Assembly (NCBI RefSeq): GCF_029911635.1
Contig: NZ_JARYTI010000019.1
Coordinates: 1 to 64,000 of the forward strand
Reading direction: 5' to 3'
Source of the DNA: Sphingomonas sp. AR_OL41
GTDB taxonomy: Bacteria; Pseudomonadota; Alphaproteobacteria; Sphingomonadales; Sphingomonadaceae
DNA: 64,000 nt
The position numbers and the translations under genes were made by a program. Positions 7,595-17,351 of the stretch are shown in pieces. The notes under the pieces were generated by a model that made no database searches, was not told the origin of the DNA, and saw only the letters and a list, made by a program, of their open reading frames with translations. How positions within the stretch are numbered: the first letter of the stretch is position 1; each line of letters begins with the position of its first letter.

Positions 7595-7996
7595 TCAGGC
7601 ACGTTCGAACGCAGCGATGATCGGGCACGGACCGACGTCCGACGCGCCGCATTCCTTTGCCAGGTGACGCAGCGCCGCGCGCGCGCGCTCGAGACGTACG
7701 ATTTCCTCATCGATCGCGGTGAGACGCTCGTTGGCGAGCGCATGGACGCGCTGGCGGTCGTCAGTGGCGTCGAGCGACAACAGCTCGGCGATCTGCGTCA
7801 GGGTAAATCCAGCCGCTTGCGCGGCGCGGATGAAGCGCAGCCGACGGACATCGTCGTCGCCATAGCGCCGGATGCCGCCGCCAAGGCCGGACGTCGCACC
7901 GCGTTCCGGCGTGTCGAGCAGACCGCGCCGCTGATAATAACGCACCGTTTCAACGCCAACCCCGGCGCTGCGGGCGAGGGAACCGATCGTTGTCAT
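7595..7996 (-). CDS. cueR: MerR-family, CueR-like copper-responsive regulator
   Basis: This 133-residue protein has the MerR winged helix at the N-terminus ([20 protein letters not shown]), a long dimerisation helix, and a C-terminal metal loop CGASDVGPC. The Cys-X7-Cys spacing of this loop equals that of CueR (monovalent copper), whereas the Cys82-type residue needed by mercury-binding MerR is absent. It is divergent from the CopA ATPase and shares a promoter with the 19-bp spacer of MerR-controlled genes. It should twist that promoter when Cu(I) is bound. A related monovalent-metal sensor (Ag, Au) is the main alternative. Confidence 0.82.
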   Translation of the reverse strand: MTTIGSLARSAGVGVETVRYYQRRGLLDTPERGATSGLGGGIRRYGDDDVRRLRFIRAAQAAGFTLTQIAELLSLDATDDRQRVHALANERLTAIDEEIVRLERARAALRHLAKECGASDVGPCPIIAAFERA

Positions 7997-8004
7997 ATTA
8001 CCGC

Positions 8005-8035
8005 TTGATCCCGTACCATGGTACAGAACCTATAT
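8005..8035 (+). promoter_or_regulatory. MerR-type promoter/operator for copA
   Basis: A -35-like TTGATC (8005-8010) and a -10-like CTATAT (8030-8035) are separated by 19 bp (8011-8029), the over-long spacing typical of MerR/CueR-activated promoters. The dyad GTACCATGGTAC (8013-8024) is centred in the spacer. It lies between cueR and copA. The presence of the -10 box here argues that the ATG at 8034 is not the copA start. Confidence 0.75.
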
Positions 8036-8138
8036 GGGCATCATCGGATCACCCGCAAGGCTGTGCGCGATCGACAATCCGGCGCACGGCAGCGGCACCA
8101 GAGGCGATGGGGCAAGCTCCATTGCAGGGAGCATGACC

Positions 8139-10478
8139 ATGGCACATCAACATGACGCCGCGCCGGCCAACGACGCGCTTGCCGTCACGGTGCACGACCC
8201 GGTCTGCGGCATGACCGTGGACCCCGCGACCACCCCGTATCACGCCGCAATCGATGGCGTGACCTGGCATTTCTGCAGCGCACGGTGCCGCGACAAGTTC
8301 GTGGCGGAGCCGGCGCGCTATCTTGCGCCGCCGGCGGAGGCGGCGCCAGCGGCAGTGCCCGAGGGTAAGATCTGGACCTGCCCGATGCATCCCGAGATCC
8401 GCCAGGATCATCCCGGCCCCTGCCCGATCTGCGGCATGGCGCTCGAACCCGCGACGGTCACGGCGGACAGCGGGCCGAGCCCCGAACTGGCCGACATGAC
8501 GCGGCGCTTCTGGTTCGCGCTGGTGTTGAGCCTGCCGGTGTTCGTGCTCGAAATGGGCGGGCATCTGTTCCCGGCGCTCCACCGCATCGTCCCGCCGACG
8601 ATCTCGACCTGGATCCAGTTCGCGCTCGCCACGCCGGTGGTGCTGTGGGCAGGCTGGCCGTTCTTCGCGCGCGGCTGGGCGTCGCTGCGCACGCGCCATC
8701 TCAACATGTTCACGCTGATCGCGATGGGCACCGGCGTCGCGTGGAGCTTCAGCGTGGTCGCGACGTTGTTCCCCGCCGCCTTTCCGCCGGCGTTTCGCGG
8801 CATGGACGGCGCGGTCGCGGTCTATTTCGAGGCGGCAGCAGTGATCACCGTGCTCGTGCTGCTCGGCCAGGTGCTCGAACTGCGCGCGCGCGAACGCACG
8901 TCGGGTGCGATCAAGGCGCTGCTCAACCTCGCGCCGAAAAGTGCGCGGCGGATCGACACCGCCGGCAATGACGAGGAGGTGGCAATCGAACTGCTCGCCG
9001 TCGGCGACCGGCTGCGCGTCCGGCCGGGCGAGGCGGTGCCGGTCGACGGCGAGGTCATCGAAGGGCGCTCGGCGATCGACGAGGCGATGGTGACGGGCGA
9101 GGCAATGCCGGTCACGCGCGGCGTCGGCGACGTGGTGATCGGCGGCACGATCAATCAGAGCGGCGCGCTCGTCATCCGTGCGACCAAGGTCGGGCGCGAC
9201 ACGATGCTCGCCCGCATCGTCCAGATGGTCGCCGACGCGCAGCGTTCGCGCGCGCCGATCCAGCGACTCGCCGACCAGGTGGCGGGCTGGTTCGTGCCGA
9301 CGGTGCTGCTCACCGCGCTGGTCGCGTTCGGCGCATGGGGGATCTGGGGCCCGGAGCCGCGACTGGCGCACGGCATGATCGCGGCGGTGTCGGTGATGAT
9401 CATCGCCTGTCCGTGTGCGCTCGGGCTCGCCACGCCGATGTCGATCATGGTCGGGATCGGGCGCGGCGCCGGGCTCGGTATATTGGTCAGGAACGCCGAG
9501 GCGCTGGAGCGGATGGAGAAGGTCGATACGCTGGTCGTCGACAAGACCGGCACGCTGACCGAGGGGCGCCCGTCGGTCACCGCGATCGTCGCCGCGCCGG
9601 GTTTCGACGAGGCCGAACTCCTGCGACTCGCCGCCGGGGTCGAGCGCGCGTCGGAGCATCCGATCGCGCGCGCAATACTCGCCGCAGCGAAGACCCGCGG
9701 GATGACGGTGCCCGAGGTTAGCGACTTCGACGCGCCGAGCGGCAAGGGCGCGGTCGGGGTCGTCGATGGCAAGCAGGTCGTGCTGGGCAATGCCGGCTTC
9801 CTGACCGAACGCGGCATCGACAGCGCAGCGCTGGCGGACCGCGCCGACGCGCTGCGCGGTGACGGCGCAACCGCGATCTACATCGCTGTCGACGCGCAGG
9901 CGGCGGGCATCCTCGCCATTGCCGACGCGATCAAACCGACCACCGCCGAGGCAATCGCGGCGCTGCGCGCGGACGGCATAAGGGTGGTGATGCTGACCGG
10001 CGACAATCGCACGACGGCCGAGGCGGTCGGCAAGCAGCTCGGCATCGACGAGGTCGAGGCCGAGGTGCTGCCCGACCAGAAGAGCGCGGTCGTCGCGCGG
10101 TTGCAGGGCGAGGGGCGGATCGTCGCGATGGCCGGCGACGGCGTCAACGACGCCCCTGCCCTTGCCGCCGCCGATGTCGGGATCGCGATGGGATCAGGCA
10201 CCGACGTCGCGATCGAGAGCGCCGGGGTGACGCTGCTCAAGGGCGACCTCACCGGCATCGTCCGCGCGCGAAAGCTGAGCGCGGCGACGATGGGCAATAT
10301 CCGCCAGAACCTGTTCTTCGCCTTTGTCTACAACGCCGCCGGCGTGCCGATCGCCGCCGGGCTGCTCTACCCGCTGTTCGGCGTGCTGCTGTCGCCGATC
10401 ATCGCCGCCGCGGCGATGGCGCTGTCATCGGTCAGCGTGGTGAGCAACGCGCTGAGGCTCAACCGGGTGGCGTTGTAG
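8139..10478 (+). CDS. copA: Copper-exporting P1B-type ATPase
   Basis: This 779-residue inner-membrane ATPase pumps Cu(I) out of the cytosol. In order there are a short His-containing tail, a YHS-type domain ([11 protein letters not shown] through CSARCRDKF), a heavy-metal-binding motif WTCPMHPEI...CPICGM, membrane segments, an actuator TGEAMP, the ion-site CPC (about 424-426) in [13 protein letters not shown], the phosphorylated Asp468 in DKTGTLTEG, the SEHPIARAI motif, and [10 protein letters not shown]. No classical GMxCxxC HMA domain is present; the YHS domain takes its place. The AGGGAG at 8126 favours ATG 8139 over 8133 and 8034. Control by the divergent CueR-like protein is inferred from the shared promoter. 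Confidence 0.93.
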   Translation: MAHQHDAAPANDALAVTVHDPVCGMTVDPATTPYHAAIDGVTWHFCSARCRDKFVAEPARYLAPPAEAAPAAVPEGKIWTCPMHPEIRQDHPGPCPICGMALEPATVTADSGPSPELADMTRRFWFALVLSLPVFVLEMGGHLFPALHRIVPPTISTWIQFALATPVVLWAGWPFFARGWASLRTRHLNMFTLIAMGTGVAWSFSVVATLFPAAFPPAFRGMDGAVAVYFEAAAVITVLVLLGQVLELRARERTSGAIKALLNLAPKSARRIDTAGNDEEVAIELLAVGDRLRVRPGEAVPVDGEVIEGRSAIDEAMVTGEAMPVTRGVGDVVIGGTINQSGALVIRATKVGRDTMLARIVQMVADAQRSRAPIQRLADQVAGWFVPTVLLTALVAFGAWGIWGPEPRLAHGMIAAVSVMIIACPCALGLATPMSIMVGIGRGAGLGILVRNAEALERMEKVDTLVVDKTGTLTEGRPSVTAIVAAPGFDEAELLRLAAGVERASEHPIARAILAAAKTRGMTVPEVSDFDAPSGKGAVGVVDGKQVVLGNAGFLTERGIDSAALADRADALRGDGATAIYIAVDAQAAGILAIADAIKPTTAEAIAALRADGIRVVMLTGDNRTTAEAVGKQLGIDEVEAEVLPDQKSAVVARLQGEGRIVAMAGDGVNDAPALAAADVGIAMGSGTDVAIESAGVTLLKGDLTGIVRARKLSAATMGNIRQNLFFAFVYNAAGVPIAAGLLYPLFGVLLSPIIAAAAMALSSVSVVSNALRLNRVAL

Positions 10479-10691
10479 CGCAAGCTGCCGGGGCAACACG
10501 AACCGCCGCCGCCGAGCACGACCGAGGAAGAGGCAGCATCGCGGGTCGCGCGCCATGGCCGGCCCCACGTCTCCGCCACGCCGCAATATTCCGGCGCGTC
10601 CGGGAAAGCCCGCAATTGAAAAGCGGCCGGCATGGTGGTTGAAATCGCGCCGCGAGCGGGGGCTCGCTCCTATCAGCGGCGGGAACCGGAC

Positions 10692-10883
10692 ATGCTTGGT
10701 GCGATCGTCTTCACTTACGGCCTGCTCACCAGTTTCGTGCTGTCGGGCGCGTCGCGCAATCGCAAGCTGCAACGCCCCAATCCGCCGATACTGGTCTATG
10801 TCGGTTATGTCTGTCTCGGCGTGTCGATCGGCCTGGCGCTGCTGATGATGTTGCTCGCGCTGTCGCTGTTGATCCGAACGTAA
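10692..10883 (+). CDS. Small two-helix membrane protein
   Basis: This 63-residue protein has hydrophobic segments at about 2-18 and 33-60 joined by a basic loop (SRNRKLQRPNPP). ATG 10692 begins right at the first segment after GGGAA. The upstream in-frame extension to 10632 is polar and unconvincing. No family is recognised. It stands alone about 210 bases after copA, and a link to copper is not shown. Confidence 0.5.
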   Translation: MLGAIVFTYGLLTSFVLSGASRNRKLQRPNPPILVYVGYVCLGVSIGLALLMMLLALSLLIRT

Positions 10884-10914
10884 GCGGTTCGTCGCAGCGT
10901 CGCGCGGCCCGTGT

Positions 10915-10985
10915 CGGACGGGCGTTGCTTTCCCTTTCTGGCCTCCCCGGCGCAGGCCGGGGCCTAGCTGGGATGGCGGGAATGA
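10915..10985. repeat. Intergenic repeat element, family 2
   Basis: A unit with CTCCCCGGCGCAGGCCGGGG and then CTAGCTGGGATGGCGGGAAT carries short inverted parts. A related, longer unit occurs at 55636-55748 (CTTTCCC, GGCCGGGACCCAGTTGGG and its inverse). It is a dispersed non-coding repeat. Confidence 0.5.
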
Positions 10986-11153
10986 CAAGCGGCACAGGCC
11001 GCCTCACCCAACGGAAACCTGGCTCTTGCCGGGGAGGTACGGAGAAGCGACGCTACGCCTTATAGAGCAGGTTCGCGTTCGGCTCACGATGTGGACTCAT
11101 AAACCAGCCATTCCGCTTCCGCCCATTTTCGGACATTCGTCTGGAAACTTCAT

Positions 11154-11720
11154 TCAGAGGCTGGCCTGCTGAATGCTCGCTGGCAGCTTCAGGTCAAACT
11201 CCGGCGGAGATTGTTCTGCGGTTTTCGTCAAACGCTTGCCTGCCTTGAGCATTTCGAGCGCCTCCCTGCCGAGCCACCAGAGGTCGATTTTGGTGAAACC
11301 CTCCTGCTTCAGGGCGGCGAGAAACCACTTCATCAACTGCTGAGCCGCCGGCGTCTGGTGGAGCGTGTCCATGATGCCGGGCAGCAGGGTGCCGGTCTTC
11401 CAGAACCCGGCCAAGGAGAGAATGACCGTTTCCTCGTTGTCGCTATTGAAGAGATTCCAGCGCCTCTCGCCTTTCCTGGTGACAGAGGAATCCATGTGAT
11501 TCTTGGTGCCTTGGTACGAGACCATGTAACCCCGCGACAAACTGCCCGTTTCGTGGGTAGCGATACCGGGATTGGGGATTAGCGCCGATTCCAGGTAGAT
11601 CGCTCTATTCGGCGTCGTCAGGGTTCCCATCTCCACAAACTTGAGCGGGGCGTTGGCCTCGAAATGTTGGAGGACCGGAGAGATGTCGGCCGGTGTGGCG
11701 AAGAATAAAATGCGCTTCAT
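11154..11720 (-). CDS. Orphan cytosolic protein in A/T-richer DNA
   Basis: This 188-residue soluble protein begins MKRILFFATPADISPVLQHF and has no signal or membrane segment. A middle stretch (SRGYMVSYQGTKNHMDSSVT) and a later FWKTGTLLPGIMDTLHQTP look globular and conserved rather than low-complexity. Codon use is less G/C-biased than in neighbours, which suggests transfer. I do not recognise a family. With the next small gene it forms a short foreign-looking patch between copA and chrA. Confidence 0.75.
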   Translation of the reverse strand: MKRILFFATPADISPVLQHFEANAPLKFVEMGTLTTPNRAIYLESALIPNPGIATHETGSLSRGYMVSYQGTKNHMDSSVTRKGERRWNLFNSDNEETVILSLAGFWKTGTLLPGIMDTLHQTPAAQQLMKWFLAALKQEGFTKIDLWWLGREALEMLKAGKRLTKTAEQSPPEFDLKLPASIQQASL

Positions 11721-11880
11721 CGGTCAAAGCTAGCCACCGGAGGCGAATACCTCAATGTCGGCTTTCCACCACGTATTACCGTTCCGGTGCAATGGATCGA
11801 CGCGGCCCGCCTGATAGCCGACCGGCAGGTATCGGGACGGAAAGCTGCCCGGCGGAAAGCGCCCCAAGAGCGGACCAAAG

Positions 11881-12141
11881 CTATTCTTTTACGTAGCTTT
11901 CAATCAGGCGATTGCGTTCGAGAAAAAATAAACGGGAACATTCAGGACAGACGACCGTGTCCTTTCCATGATCCATGATGAGATCATAGATAGCGCCTTC
12001 CGGATCGTCGCCTTTTGCCGCCTTGATGATGTGCCTTACGAGCGATTCCATGCCCGTATCCGGTAACAACCGAAAGCTATGGGGTGACGGGAAGCGAGTT
12101 TCGGAAAAAATGTGCCCGGCAGGGCAAGTAGTTTGCGTCAT
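11881..12141 (-). CDS. Small orphan with a CxxC motif
   Basis: This 86-residue soluble protein has an early Cys6-Pro-Ala-Gly-His turn and a late CPEC pair (residues 65 and 68), so the two ends could together hold a zinc ion. Between them lies a helix-rich segment (GMESLVRHIIKAAKGDDPEG). It is also in A/T-richer DNA and lies on the same strand as the 11154-11720 gene, some 160 bases upstream. Function unknown. Confidence 0.65.
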   Translation of the reverse strand: MTQTTCPAGHIFSETRFPSPHSFRLLPDTGMESLVRHIIKAAKGDDPEGAIYDLIMDHGKDTVVCPECSRLFFLERNRLIESYVKE

Positions 12142-12253
12142 ACGACAATGCTAAAGCACGAAACCAAGTTTCGCATCTGTGATTTCTACGACCGCTTTCC
12201 ACCAATTGCAAACCGTCCCGTCCACGGGTCCCCCACCCCATCGCCCCCCCGCC

Positions 12254-13660
12254 CTAACCAGTCACCCCGGCAAGATGCAGCGCGACACCCAGCGCCGCAG
12301 TGGTCGCGAGCGTCGGCAACGTGCCGGCCTTGAAGCGCAGCACCGCGACGATCGCGCCGAGCGACAGCAGCAGCGCGAAAGGGTCAAGGCTCGCCGGCAC
12401 CGGCAGGTCGAAGCGCAGCGGCCCGGCGGCGAAGGGCGTTACGCGGCGGAAGATGGTGTGGAGCGCGAACCACAAGGCAAGGTTGAGGATCACGCCCACC
12501 ACCGCCGCGGTGATCGCCGACAGCGCGCCGGCGACCGCGACATTGCCGCGCAGCCGCTCGATGAAGGGCGCGCCGAGGAAGATCCACAGAAAGCACGGCA
12601 CGAAGGTCACCCAGGTGGCGAGCAGCCCGCCGAGCGTGCCGGCGAGCAGCGGCGGGAGCAGGCCCGGCGACCGATAGGCGCCCATGAAGCCGACGAATTG
12701 CAGCACCATGATCAGCGGCCCCGGCGTCGTCTCGGCCATGCCGAGCCCGTCGAGCATCTCGCCGGGGCGCAGCCAGTGGTACGACTGCACCGCCTGCTGC
12801 GCGACATAGGCCAGCACGGCATAGGCGCCGCCAAAGGTCACCGTCGCCATGGTCGAGAAGAAGGTGGCGATCTGGCTGAAGATGTTGGCCGGGCCGAGCC
12901 AGACGAGCAGCACCGCCACCGGCACCAACCACAGCGCCAGCCACACTGCCGCCACGCGCAGCGACTGGCGCGCGGAGACGCGGGCATGGTCGGGCAGTTC
13001 CTCGCCGAGCAGCGTATCGGCATCGGCGACGATCGCGCCCTTGGCCGCCCCATGCCCGCCGCCGACGCGGAACACCGCGAGCCCGGCGCGGCCGCCGAAC
13101 CAGCCGACCAGCCCCGCCGCCAGCACGATCAGCGGGAAGGGAATGCCGAGGAAGAAGATGCCGACAAAGGCGACACCGGCAATGGCGAGCATCACCGGGT
13201 TGCGCAGCGCGCGCCCGCCGATGCGGATCACCGCCTGGAGCACGATCGCCAGCACCGCCGCCTTCAGCCCGAAAAATGCCGCCGCGACGATGCCGAGCTT
13301 GCCGTAGAGCGCATAGACCCAGCTCAGCGCCATGATCGACACCATGCCGGGCAGCACGAACAGTCCGCCGGCAATGATGCCGCCGCGCGTGCGGTGGAGC
13401 AGCCAGCCGATATAGGTGGCGAGCTGCTGCGCCTCGGGGCCGGGCAGCACCATGCAATAGTTGAGCGCGTGGAGGAAACGGTGCTCGCCGATCCAGCGTT
13501 TCTCCTCGACCAGGATGCGGTGCATGATCGCGATCTGCCCGGCCGGGCCGCCGAACGACAGCGCGGCGATGCGCAACCACACCCAGAACGCGGTGCCGAG
13601 CGTGACCGGCGCGGGGCGCTCGGCGGGCGCGGCGGCGGGGTCGAGGGTGGTCGCGGGCAT
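12254..13660 (-). CDS. chrA: Chromate transporter (CHR family)
   Basis: This 468-residue inner-membrane protein has two CHR halves of about six hydrophobic segments each. The first holds the family motifs FGGPAGQI and PGPEAQQL; the second has FGGAYAVLAYVAQQ and ETTPGPLIM in the same places. Members expel chromate driven by the proton gradient. The start at 13660 is used because GGAG lies ten bases before it and the protein then opens with a short polar tail; an in-frame ATG at 13711 would add 17 residues. No chrB regulator is adjacent, so some other anion cannot be ruled out. Confidence 0.9.
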   Translation of the reverse strand: MPATTLDPAAAPAERPAPVTLGTAFWVWLRIAALSFGGPAGQIAIMHRILVEEKRWIGEHRFLHALNYCMVLPGPEAQQLATYIGWLLHRTRGGIIAGGLFVLPGMVSIMALSWVYALYGKLGIVAAAFFGLKAAVLAIVLQAVIRIGGRALRNPVMLAIAGVAFVGIFFLGIPFPLIVLAAGLVGWFGGRAGLAVFRVGGGHGAAKGAIVADADTLLGEELPDHARVSARQSLRVAAVWLALWLVPVAVLLVWLGPANIFSQIATFFSTMATVTFGGAYAVLAYVAQQAVQSYHWLRPGEMLDGLGMAETTPGPLIMVLQFVGFMGAYRSPGLLPPLLAGTLGGLLATWVTFVPCFLWIFLGAPFIERLRGNVAVAGALSAITAAVVGVILNLALWFALHTIFRRVTPFAAGPLRFDLPVPASLDPFALLLSLGAIVAVLRFKAGTLPTLATTAALGVALHLAGVTG

Positions 13661-13893
13661 GCCTCGTGCTCCGGCGTTGACGTGGCGCGATACGGCCGTT
13701 TCGCGCGGCACCTGTCAACAGAGCTGCCATTTCAGCCACGACAGCAAAAGTGCCGCCAGCGCCGCGGTGCGTGCTGTCGATGCCGCATGCGGCACCGCCC
13801 GGATGCCCGATGGTGCGGCGGGCATTGTCAGGTCAGGTCGCGGACCGTAACGATCCCCGGCGACGCAACGATGCGCGCAAGGAGAGAAGATCG

Positions 13894-14277
13894 ATGTTCA
13901 GTCACATCATGGTCGGGGCCGACGATATCGCCGCCTCCAAGGCCTTTTACGACGCGACGCTGGGCGCGCTGGGCGTGCCCGCCGGCAACACCGACGACAA
14001 GGGCCGCGTCTTCTACATGACCAGGACCGGCATCTTCGCGATCAGCAAGCCGATCAATGGCGAGCCCGCGTCGTGCGCCAATGGCAGCACGATCGGCTTC
14101 GCGGCGAGTTCGCCCGAACAGGCCGATGCGTGGCACGCGGCCGGCCTCGCCGCCGGCGGCACCGCCTGCGAAGACCCGCCCGGCATCCGCTCGGGCGCGA
14201 TGGGGTCGCTCTACCTCGCCTATCTGCGCGATCCCGCCGGCAACAAGCTGTGCGCGCTGCACCGCGTCCCCGCCTGA
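13894..14277 (+). CDS. VOC/glyoxalase-fold protein
   Basis: This 127-residue protein is one vicinal-oxygen-chelate module pair: MFSHIMVGADDIAASKAFYD opens the first beta-alpha-beta unit, and SLYLAYLRDPAGNKLCALH closes the second. His4 and a late acidic region are in places used for metal in this fold, but the full metal set is not certain. The start follows GGAGAG at 13881. Members range from glyoxalases to antibiotic-binding proteins; many short ones like this have no known role. It is divergent from chrA and ends in a strong hairpin. Confidence 0.82.
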   Translation: MFSHIMVGADDIAASKAFYDATLGALGVPAGNTDDKGRVFYMTRTGIFAISKPINGEPASCANGSTIGFAASSPEQADAWHAAGLAAGGTACEDPPGIRSGAMGSLYLAYLRDPAGNKLCALHRVPA

Positions 14278-14303
14278 ACGGGCATCGCAACCGGTGAAAT
14301 AAT

Positions 14304-14331
14304 GCGCGGGCCGCGGTAACGCGGCCCGCGC
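14304..14331 (+). terminator. Hairpin terminator after the VOC gene
   Basis: GCGCGGGCCGCG (14304-14315) pairs perfectly with CGCGGCCCGCGC (14320-14331) around a GTAA tetraloop of the stable GNRA type. It lies 27 bases after the VOC stop. No U-tract follows, as is common in high-G+C genomes. Confidence 0.65.
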
Positions 14332-14442
14332 TGGCTGGACGCCGGGTCACGCAATGACGGACGGCTACTTTGAGGGTGTGGCGGCCACGCTGTTACCAGC
14401 GGCAGTTATCGCCTGACATCCAGATCCCGAGCGGCGAGCGGC

Positions 14443-16764
14443 TTATGCCATGGCTTCGGCGTTCGGCGCCGCCTTCTTGCGGCGCGCGATCAGATGCGCC
14501 GGCAGATCGATCGTCATCACAGCCCCGCGTTCGGGCGCGGGGCGTGAGCAGATGCTGATCCGCCCGCCCATTTCCATCACGATCTGGCGTGAAATGTAGA
14601 GCCCGAGCCCGGTGCCGCTATCAGCCGGCTTGGTGGAGACGAAGGCCCCGAACGCCGACTCCGGATCCGACTGTGTCATGCCCGTCCCGTTGTCGGTTAT
14701 CTGCATGCGCACGCCGCCGTCATCAACGGTGACCGACACGCCGATTTCGCCCTGGAATCCGGCCTCGCCCGTCTCGCTCCGCGACAGGATCGCATCGACC
14801 GAGTTCTGGATCGCGTTCACCAGCAGCTGCTCGATGCCGACCCGCGAGACCAGCAACATCAGCGGCTCCGGCAGCGCGGTGCGGACATCGACATTCTTCT
14901 GCACCATCAAGGGGCGCATGAAGCGCAACGCGGTGTTGATCACCTCCCCGATCTCGACCGGATCGGGATCATCATCCTCGATCCGCGAATAGCGCGAGAT
15001 GCGCGCGATAATGTCGCGCGACCGATTGACCTGTTCGGAGATGCGGTCGAACTTGGCACGTGCCTTGGCGAAGGCGTCGGGCGTCGCCTGATCAATCAGC
15101 AATCGGCCGTTTTCCGACGACAGCGCAATGGTGAAAAGTGGTTGCTTGAGTTCATGGCTGAGCGCCGACGCCATGCCGCCGAGCTCGATCAGGCGGGCCT
15201 GCTGAAGGACGCGATCATGCGCCAGCTTGGACTGGCGCAGACGGACGATCCACCCCGACCGCCAACAGCCCGGCTCCTCCAGACCGCGCGCCGAAAGCAA
15301 ATACCAGTCGGGTGCGGCGCCGCCGTGGATGCGAAATTCGACAAAGGCTTCACTCGCAGCGCAGCTTCCTGAGACCGCGCTGCGGTCGCTCGGGGAGACG
15401 ACGATCATTTCCTTGCGCGCCGGGCAATCGATGCTGATTTCGGTAAAGTGCAGCACGCCGGTCTCGCGATCGAAGCGAATGTCGCTGGCGAGCTTCAGGT
15501 CCATCTCGCCCTTGAGTTCGACGACCGCGTCGGCAAGCCGTCGACGTTCCTCGACGAGCGTGGCGAAGCGGTTGTTCGCGGCGACGATCGCGGCGATCGG
15601 GCTCGAAAACTCTTCGAACAACAGGCGTTGCGGCTGGGTGATGTCGGGTTTCCCGAACGCCTCGACGACCCGCTTCCAGGCCTGGAGCGACTGTTCCACG
15701 CCTCGGCTCAGGAACAACTGCAGCAGCAGCGAGATGATCAGGATGATGGCCAGCCCCGCCATTTCCAGCAAAGCATCGCGAAAGGCACGCTCGGCGACCG
15801 GTCGCGTCGAGTAGAGGTAGACCAAATGTCGTCCCGCCACGTCAGCAGTGCCAAGCTGGCAGGCCGAGAGCCAATAGGCGAACGTATTGCGATCGTTGGG
15901 GCCGCTGACGTGTGCGCCATCATCGATCCGCGTACAGCCCAGGCGCTGCTGCACCTTTGTCTGGATCGGGCCGGTAAGCCGGGAAGCGATGATGATGTCG
16001 CGCTCCGCACGGTCGCCGCCGACCTGCCGGAACACCTCCCGACCGCTTACGGGGTCGGCCAGGGAGCGGCGAATTTCGAGCTCGGCGAACAGGGCGATTT
16101 CGGCACGGGCCTGGTCGAAGTCTTTCGAGAAGCGACGGACATTGTTGACGAAGGGGACGAGCGTCGATGTCAGCACGATGAGCGTTACGGTCGCGGGCAT
16201 CAATCGGGCAAGGCGCACCGTCCGCCGGCGAAATAGCCTTCCCCTGGCCAGATCGAATCCGACGATGGCACAGATCATGTCGACGATCGCGGCCAACATC
16301 ACGTCGTTGAGCAGCTTGCGGATCACCGCGAGCGCGATGACGACATCGGGCGCGCCGTAATGGAAGCGAAGGAACAGATATCCCGCGGGCGCGGCAACGC
16401 CGACCGAAAAAATCAGCGTGGGAATGGCCAGGTCGCGAAACCGGCGCATCTGCGCGATGGCACCGACATGCGCCAGGGCAAGGACGATCGAAAAGGCATG
16501 CCCCCACCAGCAATAGGAGGGGAGCATCGTGATCGCCGCCACGGGCAGCGCTAGTCTTACCCCGCCGAGCCGATAGGCCAGCAGGTAGAAGAGCGGCCCG
16601 AGATAGAGTTCGAAACCGGGCGCCAGGACGATCCGGAACGAGCTTGCCGCCACGGCGACGCTCGCCAGCAGCGCTGCCAGCAACCATGCGCGCAGGGTTT
16701 GCGGTCGAATGGCCGGGCTGGCCCCGTCGCGCTCGGCATGCGCCGCGCCGGGGTCACCCTTCAT
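14443..16764 (-). CDS. Membrane-bound sensor histidine kinase
   Basis: This 773-residue kinase starts with a large hydrophobic sensor region of several membrane segments (about 25-180), followed by a basic cytosolic loop, another membrane segment (LMPATVTLIVLTSTLVPFV), an extracytoplasmic stretch with a Cys pair, and a last membrane segment before the catalytic part. The H-box HELKQP has its His near residue 537. The N-box is LLVNAIQNSVDAI, with G-boxes ITDNGTGM and GTGLGLYISRQIV. The start overlaps the stop of the receiver gene by four bases (ATGA), so translation is likely coupled. The signal is unknown. Confidence 0.9.
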   Translation of the reverse strand: MKGDPGAAHAERDGASPAIRPQTLRAWLLAALLASVAVAASSFRIVLAPGFELYLGPLFYLLAYRLGGVRLALPVAAITMLPSYCWWGHAFSIVLALAHVGAIAQMRRFRDLAIPTLIFSVGVAAPAGYLFLRFHYGAPDVVIALAVIRKLLNDVMLAAIVDMICAIVGFDLARGRLFRRRTVRLARLMPATVTLIVLTSTLVPFVNNVRRFSKDFDQARAEIALFAELEIRRSLADPVSGREVFRQVGGDRAERDIIIASRLTGPIQTKVQQRLGCTRIDDGAHVSGPNDRNTFAYWLSACQLGTADVAGRHLVYLYSTRPVAERAFRDALLEMAGLAIILIISLLLQLFLSRGVEQSLQAWKRVVEAFGKPDITQPQRLLFEEFSSPIAAIVAANNRFATLVEERRRLADAVVELKGEMDLKLASDIRFDRETGVLHFTEISIDCPARKEMIVVSPSDRSAVSGSCAASEAFVEFRIHGGAAPDWYLLSARGLEEPGCWRSGWIVRLRQSKLAHDRVLQQARLIELGGMASALSHELKQPLFTIALSSENGRLLIDQATPDAFAKARAKFDRISEQVNRSRDIIARISRYSRIEDDDPDPVEIGEVINTALRFMRPLMVQKNVDVRTALPEPLMLLVSRVGIEQLLVNAIQNSVDAILSRSETGEAGFQGEIGVSVTVDDGGVRMQITDNGTGMTQSDPESAFGAFVSTKPADSGTGLGLYISRQIVMEMGGRISICSRPAPERGAVMTIDLPAHLIARRKKAAPNAEAMA

Positions 16765-17144
16765 GGCGACGTCCCGAAAGGCGCCGGCGACAGCATCTGC
16801 AACAGCGCGGTCGGGTCGAGCGGCTTGGTCAGCATCGCGACCTGCTCCTGCGCCAGGGCGAGACGAACCTGCTCGGTCAAATCGGTATGTCCCGTCATGA
16901 GCAAGGCCGGCGCGACCTCCGGGCCGAGATGGAGCGAGTGGCGTATCGTCCGGATCAGATCGAGGCCGCTTCCGTCGGGCAGATTGAAGTCGGTGAGAAG
17001 CGCGCACGGCCACCACCCTTCCTGCAATGCCCGCACCGCGTTTCTCACATCACCAACCGCGCGAACCGCGAATCCGCGCAACTCGAAAAGTTCGCACAGC
17101 TCCTCGCGAACGGCTGGTTCATCTTCGACGAGGAGAATACGCAT
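16761..17144 (-). CDS. Stand-alone response-regulator receiver
   Basis: This 127-residue protein is a receiver domain only. It has the acidic pocket VEDEP (7-9), phosphoacceptor Asp52 in LLTDFNLPDGSG, Thr84 in LLMTGHT and Lys107 in LTKPLD. There is no DNA-binding or enzymatic output domain, so it must act through protein contact or as a phosphate relay or sink. It is the first gene of a two-gene operon with the kinase, overlapping it by four bases. The promoter region is shared with the divergent LacI-type gene. Confidence 0.9.
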   Translation of the reverse strand: MRILLVEDEPAVREELCELFELRGFAVRAVGDVRNAVRALQEGWWPCALLTDFNLPDGSGLDLIRTIRHSLHLGPEVAPALLMTGHTDLTEQVRLALAQEQVAMLTKPLDPTALLQMLSPAPFGTSP

Positions 17145-17351
17145 GCGCTATCGTGGCCTGTCGCCGAAACAATTGTCCTACCAATAGGACCGCGCGCATG
17201 CGGGTGTCGCTTACGTGAATGACCGGAAGTCGGATGGCACGAAATCTTGACGCCGTGCTGTCCGAAGCGGGGCTTGATTCGCCGGGCGTTCGCGGCTCTG
17301 GTCGGGCGGGCGGTCGCGTGACCCGCGATAGACAGCGCTGGAAAGGCTCGA

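Noticed and set aside
8034..8138. Upstream in-frame start for CopA
   Set aside because: The ATG lies inside the -10 box of the CueR-type promoter and has no ribosome-binding site; ATG 8139 has one.
8049..9659. 536-residue minus-strand open frame antisense to copA
   Set aside because: Rich in Arg, His, Asp and Pro with no hydrophobic core; a shadow of copA codon bias.
12179..14020. 613-residue plus-strand open frame antisense to chrA
   Set aside because: Low-complexity Arg/Gln/His/Glu sequence antisense to a clear transporter; a shadow.
16765..17016. 84-residue upstream extension of the histidine kinase
   Set aside because: It overlaps the receiver gene out of frame and is Arg-rich; the ATGA overlap at 16761-16764 gives the natural start.
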